Positions 55,721-64,000 of a DNA stretch of 64,000 nucleotides are shown here, one piece after another; positions within the stretch are counted from its first letter, which is position 1, and every line of letters starts with the position of its first letter. The notes below the pieces were generated by a model. That model made no database searches and was not told where the DNA came from. It was given only the letters and a program-made list of their open reading frames with translations. Position numbers and translations under genes: made by a program. Where the stretch lies: positions 5,018,001 through 5,082,000 of the forward strand of contig NZ_CP050296.1 in assembly GCF_014189455.1 (NCBI RefSeq). The letters run 5' to 3'. Source of the stretch: Mesorhizobium huakuii. Its GTDB lineage: Bacteria > Pseudomonadota > Alphaproteobacteria > Rhizobiales > Rhizobiaceae.

Positions 55721-57196
55721 TCAATACGGGCTCGCCACATCCCCGGTCTCGACATAGATCGATTTCAGCTGCGAATAGAGCGCCAGCGCCGCCAGCGAAT
55801 TTTCCCGCCCGATGCCGGACTGCTTGAAGCCGCCGAACGGGATTTCAACCGGCGTCAGATTGTAGGCGTTGATCCAGCAGGTGCCGGCCTGCAATTCGGC
55901 GATGACACGGTGGGCGCGCGGCAGGTCGCGGGTGAAGACGCCGGCGGCGAGGCCGAATTCGGTGTCGTTGGCGCGGTCGATCACCTCGTCCTCGCCATCG
56001 AATTTCAGCACGCTCATGACCGGCCCGAAAATCTCTTCGCGGGCGATGCGCATATTGTCGGTGACGCCGGTGAACACCGTCGGCTCGACGAAGAAGCCGC
56101 CACCGAAACCCTGCAGTGAGGGAACGTTGCCGCCACAGGCGAGAACAGCGCCATCCTGCTTGCCGATCTCGATATAGCCGACCACCTTGTCGTGCTGTGC
56201 TTTCGACACCAGTGGGCCCATCTGGGTCTCCGGATCGAGCGGGTCGCCGATGCGGATTTTCTTGGTCCGCTCGATCAGACGGTCGACGAAGCGGTCGTGG
56301 ATGCCGCTCTGCACGAAGACGCGCGTGCCGTTGGAGCAGATCTGGCCGGTGGAGTAGAAATTGCCGAGCATGGCGCCGCCGATGGCGTTTTCGATATCGG
56401 CGTCGTCGAAGACGATCAGCGGCGACTTCCCGCCGAGTTCCATCGTCGCGTGCTTCATCTTCGAGCCGGCGAGCGACAGCACCTTGCGCCCGGTTGGCAC
56501 CGAGCCGGTCACCGAAACCTTGGCGACGACATCGTGGCCAACGAGGCCCGCGCCAACATCGCCATAGCCCTGCACGACGTTGAACAGCCCGTCAGGCAGG
56601 CCGGCCTCGCTGTAGATCTCTGCCAGCGCCAGTGCGGAAAGCGGCGTATTTTCCGACGGCTTGAACACCATGGCGTTGCCCATGGCGAGCGCCGGTGCCG
56701 ACTTCCAGCCGGCGATCTGGATCGGATAGTTCCAGGCACCGATGCCGACGCAGACGCCGAGCGCCTCGCGCCGTGTGTAGGCGAAGGGTCCGCCGAGGTC
56801 GACGGCCTCGCCATTGTAGGCGGCGACCGCACCGCCGAAATACTCAAGACAGTCTGCTGCGGAAGGCGCATCCGCCACCAGCGTCTCCTGGATCGCCTTG
56901 CCGGTGTCGAGCGTCTCGATGCGGGCGAGGTCGGCGTTGCGGGCGCGCAGGATGTCGGCGGCGCGGCGCAGGATGCGGCCGCGCTCGACCGGCTTCAGCC
57001 GCGCCCAGGCCGGCTGCGCGGCCCGCGCGGCCTCGATCGCAAGCTCCAGCACGTTCGGCGTCGCCGAGCGCAGGGTAGCGATGACCTCGCCAGTTGCCGG
57101 ATAGATCACCGGCAGCGGCGCGCCGCCTTCGTCCTCTATGTAGCGTCCGTTGACATAGTGCGATGCCGTGGGCTGGGCGCGCATGGGATTCTCCAA
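55721..57196 (-). CDS. betB: Betaine aldehyde dehydrogenase
   Basis: A cytoplasmic NAD-dependent aldehyde dehydrogenase of 491 residues, oxidising betaine aldehyde to glycine betaine. The family blocks are [40 protein letters not shown], the catalytic Glu in MELGGKSPL and the catalytic Cys in [12 protein letters not shown], ending with [12 protein letters not shown]. It is the last gene of betI-betC-dehydratase-betA-betB. An ATG at 57184 is an alternative start. It is convergent with the GDP-mannose gene (seven-base gap). Confidence 0.95.
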   Translation of the reverse strand: MENPMRAQPTASHYVNGRYIEDEGGAPLPVIYPATGEVIATLRSATPNVLELAIEAARAAQPAWARLKPVERGRILRRAADILRARNADLARIETLDTGKAIQETLVADAPSAADCLEYFGGAVAAYNGEAVDLGGPFAYTRREALGVCVGIGAWNYPIQIAGWKSAPALAMGNAMVFKPSENTPLSALALAEIYSEAGLPDGLFNVVQGYGDVGAGLVGHDVVAKVSVTGSVPTGRKVLSLAGSKMKHATMELGGKSPLIVFDDADIENAIGGAMLGNFYSTGQICSNGTRVFVQSGIHDRFVDRLIERTKKIRIGDPLDPETQMGPLVSKAQHDKVVGYIEIGKQDGAVLACGGNVPSLQGFGGGFFVEPTVFTGVTDNMRIAREEIFGPVMSVLKFDGEDEVIDRANDTEFGLAAGVFTRDLPRAHRVIAELQAGTCWINAYNLTPVEIPFGGFKQSGIGRENSLAALALYSQLKSIYVETGDVASPY

Positions 57197-57262
57197 GTGG
57201 TCCGGCGCCCAAATGGGCGGCTCAATCTATCGGGCAGCTCGATTTGCCGCGTGGATCATGCG

Positions 57263-58915
57263 CTATCTGTCCGAGGTCTGCCAGCGCGGATTGATCCATG
57301 GTTCCTGGTTGGACGGCGCCAGTGGCGTGCGGCCAAGGATGTGGTCGGACGCCTTCTCGCCGGTCATGATCGACGGCGCATTGAGGTTGCCGTTGGTGAC
57401 ACGCGGGAAGATCGAGGAATCGGCGACCCGCAATCCGTGGACACCGATGACCCGGCATTCCGGATCGACGACGCTCATCAGGTCGTCGGCGCGGCCCATC
57501 TTGCAGGTGCCGCAAGGGTGGTAGGCGCTCTCGGCATGGTCGCGAATGAAGACATCGAGATCGTCGTCCGACTGCACATGGCTGCCCGGCGAGATTTCCT
57601 GGCCGCGATAGGCGTCGAAGGCCGACTGGCCAAAGATCTCGCGAGTCAGCCGGATGCAGTGACGGAACTCGGTCCAGTCGTCCGGATGCGACATGTAGTT
57701 GAAGCGGATCACCGGCTTCGCTTTCGGGTCCGGCGAGCGCAGCGTCACCGAGCCGCGCGACTTCGACCGCATCGGCCCGACATGCGCCTGGAAGCCGTGC
57801 GACTTCGCCGCCGCCTTGCCGTCATAGCGCACCGCCGCCGGGATGAAGTGATACTGGATATCAGGATAATCGACACCGGCGTGCGAGCGCACGAAGGCCG
57901 CCGCCTCGAAATGATTGGTGGCGCCGAGACCCGACTTGAAGAACAACCACTGGGCCCCAATCAGCGCTTTCGAGAATGGATTGAGCACCGAATTCAGCGT
58001 TATCGGCTTGGTTGATTCCTGCTGGATATAAAGCTCCATATGGTCCTGCAGGTTGCGGCCGACGCCGGGCCGGTCGGCTACCACGGCAATGCCGTTTTCG
58101 CGCAAATGCTCGGCCGGGCCGATGCCCGATAGCATCAGGATCTTGGGCGAATTGATCGACGAGGCGGCGACGATCACCTCACGTCGCGCCTTAACGATTT
58201 GAATCTGTTTGTGAGCTTCGATTTCGACGCCGACGGCGCGTTGATTCTCGATGATCACCCGGCGGGCGAAACCCTTGAGCAGGCTAACATTCCTGCGTTG
58301 GAGAGCCGGCTTCAGATAGGCCGATGCCGCCGACCAGCGGCGGCCGCCGCGGATGGTCTGCTCCATCGGCCCAAAGCCTTCCTGCTTGGAACCGTTGTAG
58401 TCGTCGGTCAGCTCGAACCCGGCCTGGCGGCCTGCCTCGACGAAGGCGCCGTAGAGCGGATTTTTACGCGAGCCGCGCTGGACATGCAGCGGCCCGCTAT
58501 GCCCGCGCCAACCATCCTCGCCGCCGTCATTGTCCTCCATGCGCTTGAAGTAGGGGAGCACGTCGGCAAAGCCCCAACCCGTTGCACCCTCTTCGGCCCA
58601 ATGGTCAAAGTCGCGGGCATGGCCGCGTACATAGACCATGCCGTTGATCGAGGACGAGCCGCCGATGACCTTGCCGCGCGGCGTCGCCAGCACGCGGCCG
58701 CCGAGATGCGGCTCCGGCTCGCTGGCAAAGCCCCAGTCGTAGAGGCTCATGTTGAGCGGGATCGACAGCGCCGACGGCATCTGGATCAGCGGCCCGATAT
58801 CGCTGCCGCCGAATTCGATGACGATGACCGAATGCTTGCCGTCCTCCGACAGGCGATAGGCCATGGCCGAGCCGGCCGAGCCGGAGCCGATGATGACGAA
58901 ATCCGCTTCAAGCAT
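57263..58915 (-). CDS. betA: Choline dehydrogenase
   Basis: A GMC-family FAD oxidoreductase of 550 residues, inner-membrane associated in its relatives, which oxidises choline to betaine aldehyde. The FAD loop is [15 protein letters not shown] (about 8-22). GMC signature 1 spans [20 protein letters not shown] and signature 2 includes [14 protein letters not shown]. The catalytic His is in [10 protein letters not shown]. It overlaps the preceding dehydratase gene by eight bases, so the two are translationally coupled. Confidence 0.95.
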   Translation of the reverse strand: MLEADFVIIGSGSAGSAMAYRLSEDGKHSVIVIEFGGSDIGPLIQMPSALSIPLNMSLYDWGFASEPEPHLGGRVLATPRGKVIGGSSSINGMVYVRGHARDFDHWAEEGATGWGFADVLPYFKRMEDNDGGEDGWRGHSGPLHVQRGSRKNPLYGAFVEAGRQAGFELTDDYNGSKQEGFGPMEQTIRGGRRWSAASAYLKPALQRRNVSLLKGFARRVIIENQRAVGVEIEAHKQIQIVKARREVIVAASSINSPKILMLSGIGPAEHLRENGIAVVADRPGVGRNLQDHMELYIQQESTKPITLNSVLNPFSKALIGAQWLFFKSGLGATNHFEAAAFVRSHAGVDYPDIQYHFIPAAVRYDGKAAAKSHGFQAHVGPMRSKSRGSVTLRSPDPKAKPVIRFNYMSHPDDWTEFRHCIRLTREIFGQSAFDAYRGQEISPGSHVQSDDDLDVFIRDHAESAYHPCGTCKMGRADDLMSVVDPECRVIGVHGLRVADSSIFPRVTNGNLNAPSIMTGEKASDHILGRTPLAPSNQEPWINPRWQTSDR

Positions 58916-59912
58916 GGTTCATATGCGCCATAAAATCGGCGAGCGAGACATTGCCGCCGGTAGCCACAACAAGGACGGTCTTACCCGCCACATCCACTTT
59001 ACCGCCGAGCAGCGCCGCGAGTGACGCAGCCCCAGACGGCTCCAGCACTAGTTTCATCCGCTCGAAGGCGATCTTCATCGCCCGCCGCACCGACTGGTCG
59101 TCGACGGTGATGCCGCGAACACCCGCTGTCTTGACCGCCGCGAACGGCGCATCGCCAGGCCGCCGCGACATCAGCCCGTCGCAGATCGATTTCGGCCCGA
59201 TCGGCATCGTCTCGATGCTGCCATGCGCCAGCGACGAGCCCATGCCATTGAAACCTTCCGGCTCGACGCCGATGATCTCGGTCGCCGGCGACAAATAGTG
59301 GAAGGCAAGCGAAACGCCGCCGATCAACCCACCGCCGCCGACCGAGCAGAACAACAGATCGGCGCTGGCGTCCTTGGCCTCAAGCTGATCGAGCGCTTCG
59401 AGGCCGGCGCCGGCCTGGCCGGCGACGATCTCGGGATCGTCGAAGGGATGCAGCAGGGCCAGGCCTTCCGTCTCCGCAATCTCGCGCGCCTTGGCGGCGG
59501 CGACCTCTTCACGCGCCCGCTCGCCGTGATCGGTTAGCACGACGCGCGCGCCATAGCCCGCGGTCGCGTCGCGCTTGGCGGCCGGCGCGTCGATCGGCAT
59601 GACGATGGTGACTGGAATGCCGAGCGCCTGGCCGGCAGCGGCCAACCCCTGCGCGAAATTGCCGGAGGAATAGGCGACGACGCCCTTTCTCGCCTCGTCG
59701 GCCGACAGCCGCTTCAGCCGCCAATAGGCGCCGCGTACCTTGAAAGACCCGGCCCATTGCAGCGATTCCGGCTTGATGAAGACGCGGGCAGCACCCGTCT
59801 CTCCGGCAAGCGCTGTCGATTCCAGCAGCGGCGTGATCTGCGTCGCCCGGGAGGTGACGGCATAGGCCTGTTTGAGATGATCGAGGGAGGGGACGAGAAG
59901 GTCTGTCATCAT
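58908..59912 (-). CDS. Threonine/serine dehydratase-like PLP enzyme inside the bet operon
   Basis: A fold-type II PLP enzyme of 334 residues. The PLP lysine is in [14 protein letters not shown], the phosphate loop in [11 protein letters not shown] and an asparagine loop in [13 protein letters not shown]. It lacks a C-terminal ACT regulatory domain, so it is the catabolic (or hydroxyectoine-dehydratase-like) type, deaminating threonine, serine or a related beta-hydroxy amino acid. Overlaps with betC (four bases) and betA (eight bases) show it is an operon member. Betaine breakdown yields glycine and serine, so serine deamination is a plausible role; this is inference. Confidence 0.85.
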   Translation of the reverse strand: MMTDLLVPSLDHLKQAYAVTSRATQITPLLESTALAGETGAARVFIKPESLQWAGSFKVRGAYWRLKRLSADEARKGVVAYSSGNFAQGLAAAGQALGIPVTIVMPIDAPAAKRDATAGYGARVVLTDHGERAREEVAAAKAREIAETEGLALLHPFDDPEIVAGQAGAGLEALDQLEAKDASADLLFCSVGGGGLIGGVSLAFHYLSPATEIIGVEPEGFNGMGSSLAHGSIETMPIGPKSICDGLMSRRPGDAPFAAVKTAGVRGITVDDQSVRRAMKIAFERMKLVLEPSGAASLAALLGGKVDVAGKTVLVVATGGNVSLADFMAHMNHA

Positions 59913-61437
59913 TCGCCTCGCGGGAACCGTTTCTGCTCTTCGAGCACGTTGAGATCCATGTGGTTGCGCATGTAGCGTTCCGACGCCTTCTGCAGAGGCT
60001 GGAATTCCCAGGGATAGTGCGTGCCGTTGCGCAGCGCCGGGTAGACCACCCAGCGCCGTGCCTGGCTGGCCCGCACGGCGGCGTCGAAGGCCGCCATGTC
60101 CCAGCGCGCGCGCACCTTTTCCAGGAAAGCCGCCACCAGACCGGCATGCGCCGGATCGGCGGCGAGATTGCTCAGCTCATGCGGGTCCGCTTCGATGTCA
60201 TAGAGTTGCGGCGGATCGATCTCGCAATGGACGAACTTGTAGCGGCCGTCGCGGATCGCCACCAACGGTGCGTTGGAGCCTTCGGCGGCATATTCCATCA
60301 GCACTGGCGCGGTGCGTGGCTTTCCATTCAGCAGCGGCAGCAGCGACTGGCCGTCGGTCCATGGCGCGATTGCGCTCATGTCGATGCCGGCGAGATCGCA
60401 CAGCGTCGGCGTCACGTCGAGATTGGACACCGGCGCCTCGATCAGGCCGGCCGGCACGCCCTTGCCGGCGATCATCAGCGGCACCCGCGCCGAGCCCTCG
60501 AAGAAGCACATCTTGAACCACAGGCCACGCTCGCCGAGCATGTCGCCATGGTCCGAGCAGAACAGGATGATCGTGTCGTCGAGCATGCGCGTGCGCTCGA
60601 GCACCGACAGCAGCTCGCCGACCTTGTCGTCGAGATAGGAGATGTTGGCGAAATAGCCGCGCCGCGAGCGGCGGATCTGTTCTGCCGTGATGTCGAAACC
60701 GTCGTAGTCGGAAGCCTTGTAGAGCCGCTGCGAATGCGGATCCTGCTTGTCGTACGGGATGAAACTGATCTCTGGCTCCAAAGCCGGGCAATCCTCGTAA
60801 AGATCCCAGTACTGCCGCCGCGCCACGTAGGGATCGTGCGGATGGGTGAAGGAGACGGTCAGGCACCAAGGCCGGTGCGCCGCATCGTCGGAGACGCGGG
60901 CGAAGTCGTAGAGCTTCTGCACCGCATGGAAAGCGACCTCGTCGTCATATTCCATCTGGTTCGAGATTTCGGCGACGCCGGCGCCGGTCACCGAGCCGAG
61001 ATTGTGGTACCACCAGTCGATGCGCTCGCCGGGCTTGCGGTAGTCCGGCGTCCAGCCGAAATCGGCGGGATAGATGTCGGTGGTCAGCCGCTCCTCGTAG
61101 CCGTGCAACTGGTCCGGCCCGACGAAATGCATCTTGCCCGACAGCACGGTGTGATAGCCGTCGGCGCGCAGATGATGGGCAAAGGTCGGGATCGACGAAG
61201 CGAACTCGGCGGCGTTGTCATAGACCTCGGTGCGCGACGGCAACTGGCCGCTCATGAACGAGGCGCGGCCCGGCGCGCAGAGCGGCGAGGCGGTGTAGTT
61301 GTTCTTGAAACGGGCCGAACGCGCCGCGAGCGCTTTCAGATGCGGCGCATGCAGGAAGCCTGCCGGGCCATCGGGAAAAAAGTCCCGTTGAGCTGATCGA
61401 CCATGACGATCAGGAAATTGGGTCGCTTCGTCGTCAC
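59909..61437 (-). pseudogene. betC: Choline sulfatase, frameshifted near the N-terminus
   Basis: Choline sulfatase splits choline-O-sulfate to choline and sulfate. The main frame (61255 down to 59909, 448 residues) holds HPHDPYVARRQYWDLYE, FCSDHGDMLGERGLWFKMCF, the sulfatase C-terminal region and the choline sulfatase tail. The true start is a GTG at 61437 overlapping the betI stop, reading RPNFLIVMVDQLNGTFF. A run of six T (plus-strand A, 61376-61381) where seven are needed then breaks the frame. With one more T it continues as PDGPAGFLHAPHLKAL and includes the formylglycine-type site SPLCAPGRASFMSG. Without the repair, the metal-binding N-terminus and the active-site Cys are lost. Confidence 0.9.
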
Positions 61438-62024
61438 TGTTTGCGCCGCTCGCCGAGTTTGGTTTCGAGATAGTCCTCGACCAGCGCGATCGCGGTCGCG
61501 GCGTCGGGCACGCCGTCCTTCAGCGCACGCCTGATGTAGAGCCCGTCGATCATCGCCGCTGTCGCTTCGGCGGCGCGGTCGGCCTCGGCCCTGGGCAGGA
61601 TGCCGGTCAGCCCGCTCATCAGGTTCGAGTGCAGCCGCCGCGCATAGACCTTGAGCAACCGGCGCAAGGCCGATGATTTCTGTGCCTCGACATAGAAGGC
61701 GAGCCAGGCGGCGATGGTTTCCGGCTGGAACTGGATCTCGGAGAAGTTGACGGCAACCACGGCCGAAACGCGTTCGCGCGGGGAAACGGCGGATTGCAGG
61801 GCGCGGCGCATGTCGATGGTCAGTTCGGCGAGGATGTGCCGCATCGTGGCGAACAGCAATTCGTCCTTGGCGCCGAAATAATGATGGGCAAGTGCGGAGG
61901 ACACACCGGCCCGGCCGGCGATCTCGGACATGGTCACGTCCAACGAGCCGCGCTCGCCGATCGCCGAGATCGTCGCGTCGATGAGTGCCTTGCGGCGCAG
62001 TGGCTCCATTCCGACTTTTGGCAT
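61434..62024 (-). CDS. betI: TetR-family repressor of choline/betaine genes
   Basis: BetI, a TetR-type repressor of 196 residues that responds to choline. The start [20 protein letters not shown] matches BetI proteins; a TTG start at 62078 adds 18 unlikely residues. The helix-turn-helix is [20 protein letters not shown], and the ligand domain has [20 protein letters not shown]. It is the first gene of the operon. A perfect palindrome lies 35 bases upstream of its start and is the likely site of autoregulation. Confidence 0.93.
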   Translation of the reverse strand: MPKVGMEPLRRKALIDATISAIGERGSLDVTMSEIAGRAGVSSALAHHYFGAKDELLFATMRHILAELTIDMRRALQSAVSPRERVSAVVAVNFSEIQFQPETIAAWLAFYVEAQKSSALRRLLKVYARRLHSNLMSGLTGILPRAEADRAAEATAAMIDGLYIRRALKDGVPDAATAIALVEDYLETKLGERRKQ

Positions 62025-62058
62025 CTCGTTCCCGATTTTTGCGCGGAGATTATTTTTT

Positions 62059-62072
62059 ATTGACGAGTCAAT
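62059..62072. promoter_or_regulatory. Probable BetI operator
   Basis: Perfect six-base arms attgac / gtcaat around two bases, in A+T-rich DNA just upstream of betI. It resembles the known enteric BetI site in its attga/tcaat arms. The position would cover the bet operon promoter. Confidence 0.6.
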
Positions 62073-62224
62073 CAACAAAAAATCGACGCGACTACGACCT
62101 GTACCAAGCGATTGTCGGCTTCCGGCCCTTCACGGCTCCGGCAAGAATGTTTATATTTGAACAATAAAGGCGAAGAGCGCCATGAGCCCGATATGCTAGG
62201 CTGGCGCCAAGGATGGAGACCGCC

Positions 62225-63391
62225 ATGACCGCATGTATCGTCGGCTGGGCGCATTCGCGCTTCGGCAAGCTCGAGGGCGAGACGCTCGAAAACCTGATCG
62301 TCAAGGTCGCGACGGACGCGCTCGACCATGCCGGCATCGGTCCGGACGAGGTCGACGAGATCGTGCTTGGCCATTTCAACGCCGGCTTTTCGGCGCAGGA
62401 TTTTACCGCCAGCCTGGTGCTTCAGGCCGACGACCGGCTGCGCTTCAAGCCGGCGACGCGTGTCGAAAATGCTTGTGCGACGGGATCGGCGGCGGTCCGG
62501 CAAGGCATTCGCGCGATCGATGCCAACGCTGCCCGCATCGTGCTGGTGGTCGGCGCCGAGCAGATGACGACGACGCCCGGTCCCGAGATCGGCAAGAACC
62601 TGCTGAAAGCATCCTATCTGCCGGAGGATGGCGAGACGCCCGCAGGTTTCGCCGGCGTCTTCGGCAAGATTGCGCAGGCCTATTTCCAACGTTATGGCGA
62701 CCAGTCGGATGCGCTCGCCATGATCGCGGCCAAAAACCACAAGAACGGCGTCGATAATCCCTATGCGCAGATGCGCAAGGATTTCGGCTACGAATTCTGC
62801 CGCCAGGAGAGCGAGAAGAACCCCTTCGTCGCCGGCCCGCTGAAGCGCACCGACTGCTCGCTGGTCTCCGACGGCGCCGCCGCCCTTATCCTCGCCGACA
62901 CGGCGACCGCCCTGAAGATGCGCCGCGCCGTCGCCTTCCGCGCCAATGAACACGTGCAGGATTTCCTGCCAATGTCGAAGCGCGATATTCTCTCCTTCGA
63001 AGGCTGCGAGCAGGCCTGGACCCGCGCGCTGAAGAACGCCGGCGTGACGCTCGATGATCTGTCCTTCGTCGAGACGCATGACTGCTTCACCATTGCCGAA
63101 CTGATCGAATATGAGGCGATGGGGCTGGCCAAGCGCGGCGAGGGCGCCAAATTGGCGCTGGACGGCACGACGGCGAAGGACGGCCGCTTGCCGGTCAACC
63201 CCTCGGGCGGGCTCAAGGCCAAGGGCCATCCGATCGGCGCCACCGGTGTCTCCATGCATGTCTTGACTGCCATGCAGCTCGTCGGCGAAGCCGGCGGCAT
63301 CCAGGTGCCGGGCGCAAAACTAGGCGGCATCTTCAACATGGGCGGCGCGGCCGTCGCCAACTACGTTTCCATTCTCGACCGGATCAGGTAA
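62225..63391 (+). CDS. Thiolase-family acetyl-CoA acetyltransferase
   Basis: A thiolase-fold protein of 388 residues in the SCP2-thiolase-like branch. The acyl-carrying Cys is in VENACATGSAAVRQGI (about 83-98), the second-site residues in VETHDCFTIAELIEYEAMGL, and the C-terminal catalytic block is GGLKAKGHPIGATGVSMH. ggag six bases before the ATG at 62225 fixes the start. The substrate is uncertain: fatty-acid or branched-chain acyl-CoA turnover is likely. It is divergent from betI, but no functional link is evident. Confidence 0.88.
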   Translation: MTACIVGWAHSRFGKLEGETLENLIVKVATDALDHAGIGPDEVDEIVLGHFNAGFSAQDFTASLVLQADDRLRFKPATRVENACATGSAAVRQGIRAIDANAARIVLVVGAEQMTTTPGPEIGKNLLKASYLPEDGETPAGFAGVFGKIAQAYFQRYGDQSDALAMIAAKNHKNGVDNPYAQMRKDFGYEFCRQESEKNPFVAGPLKRTDCSLVSDGAAALILADTATALKMRRAVAFRANEHVQDFLPMSKRDILSFEGCEQAWTRALKNAGVTLDDLSFVETHDCFTIAELIEYEAMGLAKRGEGAKLALDGTTAKDGRLPVNPSGGLKAKGHPIGATGVSMHVLTAMQLVGEAGGIQVPGAKLGGIFNMGGAAVANYVSILDRIR

Positions 63392-63401
63392 ACCGCCCGC
63401 A

Positions 63402-63447
63402 TTACAGCGCGGCGCGCCTTTTGGGGCGCGCGCAAAGGACGCTGTAA
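63402..63447. repeat. Palindromic element / terminator-like hairpin
   Basis: Outer arms ttacagcg / cgctgtaa and inner arms gcgcgcc / ggcgcgc form a long nested hairpin just after the thiolase stop. The wording resembles a palindrome found repeatedly between genes of Rhizobiales. It may end the thiolase transcript. Confidence 0.65.
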
Positions 63448-63471
63448 CACTGGGATTTGGCGGGAGGGTTC

Positions 63472-64000
63472 ATGACAAATCCGGTTCTGATCGAAGTCTT
63501 GCGCGGTGCGATCGTCGAGAGCGCGCATCGCGGTGCCGTCGCGGTCTTCGATGCCGATGGCAAGCCGGTCCTGGAGATCGGCGACACCTCGAAGCCGGTG
63601 TTTCCGCGCTCGGCGGTCAAGGCCATCCAGGCCTTGCCGCTGGTCGAAACGGGTGCTGCCGATGCCTACGGCTTCGGCAACCGCGAGTTGGCGCTGGCCT
63701 GTGCCTCGCATTCGGGCGAGCCGGCGCATGTCGAACTGGCGCGCTCCATGCTGGCCAAGGCCGGGTTGGACAAGTCAGCGCTTGAATGCGGCGCGCATTG
63801 GCCCTCGAACCACGACGCCGAGATTGCACTCGCCCGCACCGGCGATTTGCCCAATGCGCTGCACAACAACTGCTCAGGTAAGCATTCCGGCTTCCTCTGC
63901 ACCTGCGTGCACTCCGGCATTGCGCACCGCGGCTACGTCAAGGCGGGTCACGCACTGCAAGAGATGGTGCGCGACGCCATGCAGTCGGTCACCGGCGCTG
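63472..64000 (+). CDS. L-asparaginase II, rhizobial type (3' end outside window)
   Basis: The first 176 residues of an asparaginase of the Rhizobium etli (serine-lysine) class, which turns asparagine into aspartate and ammonia. The SxxK pair is in FPRSAVKAIQALPL (about 45-58). Further family blocks are CASHSGEPAHVELARSML, CGAHWPSNHD and LHNNCSGKHSGFLC, the last holding Cys/Lys of the proposed metal site. A gggagg precedes the ATG at 63472. The frame is open to the window end. Confidence 0.9.
   Translation, partial: MTNPVLIEVLRGAIVESAHRGAVAVFDADGKPVLEIGDTSKPVFPRSAVKAIQALPLVETGAADAYGFGNRELALACASHSGEPAHVELARSMLAKAGLDKSALECGAHWPSNHDAEIALARTGDLPNALHNNCSGKHSGFLCTCVHSGIAHRGYVKAGHALQEMVRDAMQSVTGA

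Noticed and set aside
56192..58015. 607-residue plus-strand frame
   Set aside because: Antisense to betB and betA; no domain.

Overview
The window looks like chromosomal DNA of an alphaproteobacterium of the order Rhizobiales, most likely Mesorhizobium or a close relative. The evidence is high G+C with rhizobial codon habits, FrcBCA- and BetICAB-type proteins close to Sinorhizobium/Mesorhizobium families, a seven-gene glycogen locus, and several rhizobial intergenic palindromes. The genus is inferred from family resemblance, not from a database search. No rRNA, CRISPR array, prophage or intact insertion sequence was seen. There is one tRNA, Pro(CGG).

Layout. 1-15356 is a surface-polysaccharide (probably LPS O-antigen) locus: three family-4 glycosyltransferases on the minus strand, a divergent Wzm/Wzt ABC exporter, an FkbM-type methyltransferase, and a 1147-residue methyltransferase/coiled-coil/double-glycosyltransferase. 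A short glycosyltransferase remnant follows, then a 4,6-dehydratase / initiating sugar-phosphate transferase / reductase trio and a WaaL-like ligase. 15850-20653 holds sulfate activation (cysD, cysNC fusion, cysQ) and a DegT-type sugar aminotransferase. 20917-26763 is a sugar-uptake unit: a ROK regulator, an RbsD/FucU protein and a PfkB kinase face an FrcBCA importer across a palindromic operator. 26895-39978 is glycogen metabolism: glgP-glgB-glgC-glgA-pgm-glgX and an alpha-glucosidase. 40025-42241 holds an orphan TadE/TadG pair. 42525-47972 is an oligopeptide ABC importer. 48012-51225 is a patch of small secreted or membrane proteins of unknown role. 51393-55713 has the tRNA, an NmrA-like/LysR divergent pair and a GDP-mannose enzyme fused to an AGE-type isomerase. 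55721-62024 is a choline-O-sulfate to glycine betaine operon (betI, betC, a threonine/serine dehydratase, betA, betB). 62225-64000 has a thiolase and the 5' part of a rhizobial-type asparaginase.

How the parts fit. The dehydratase/reductase/transferase trio can start a glycan on undecaprenyl phosphate, the glycosyltransferases extend it, the methyltransferase-containing proteins may modify or cap it, Wzm/Wzt export it and WaaL attaches it to lipid A-core. The fused ManC-type protein could supply GDP-mannose-derived sugars, and the cysDNC genes PAPS.

Three genes (PfkB kinase, oppC, betC) are each broken by a one-base change in a homopolymer run, while the surrounding protein sequence stays intact. 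This shared pattern suggests read error in the underlying sequence, though recent mutation is possible. The strongest candidate for an undescribed arrangement is the MT-coiled-coil-GT-GT protein (6555-9998) beside an exporter ATPase that lacks the usual carbohydrate-binding domain.
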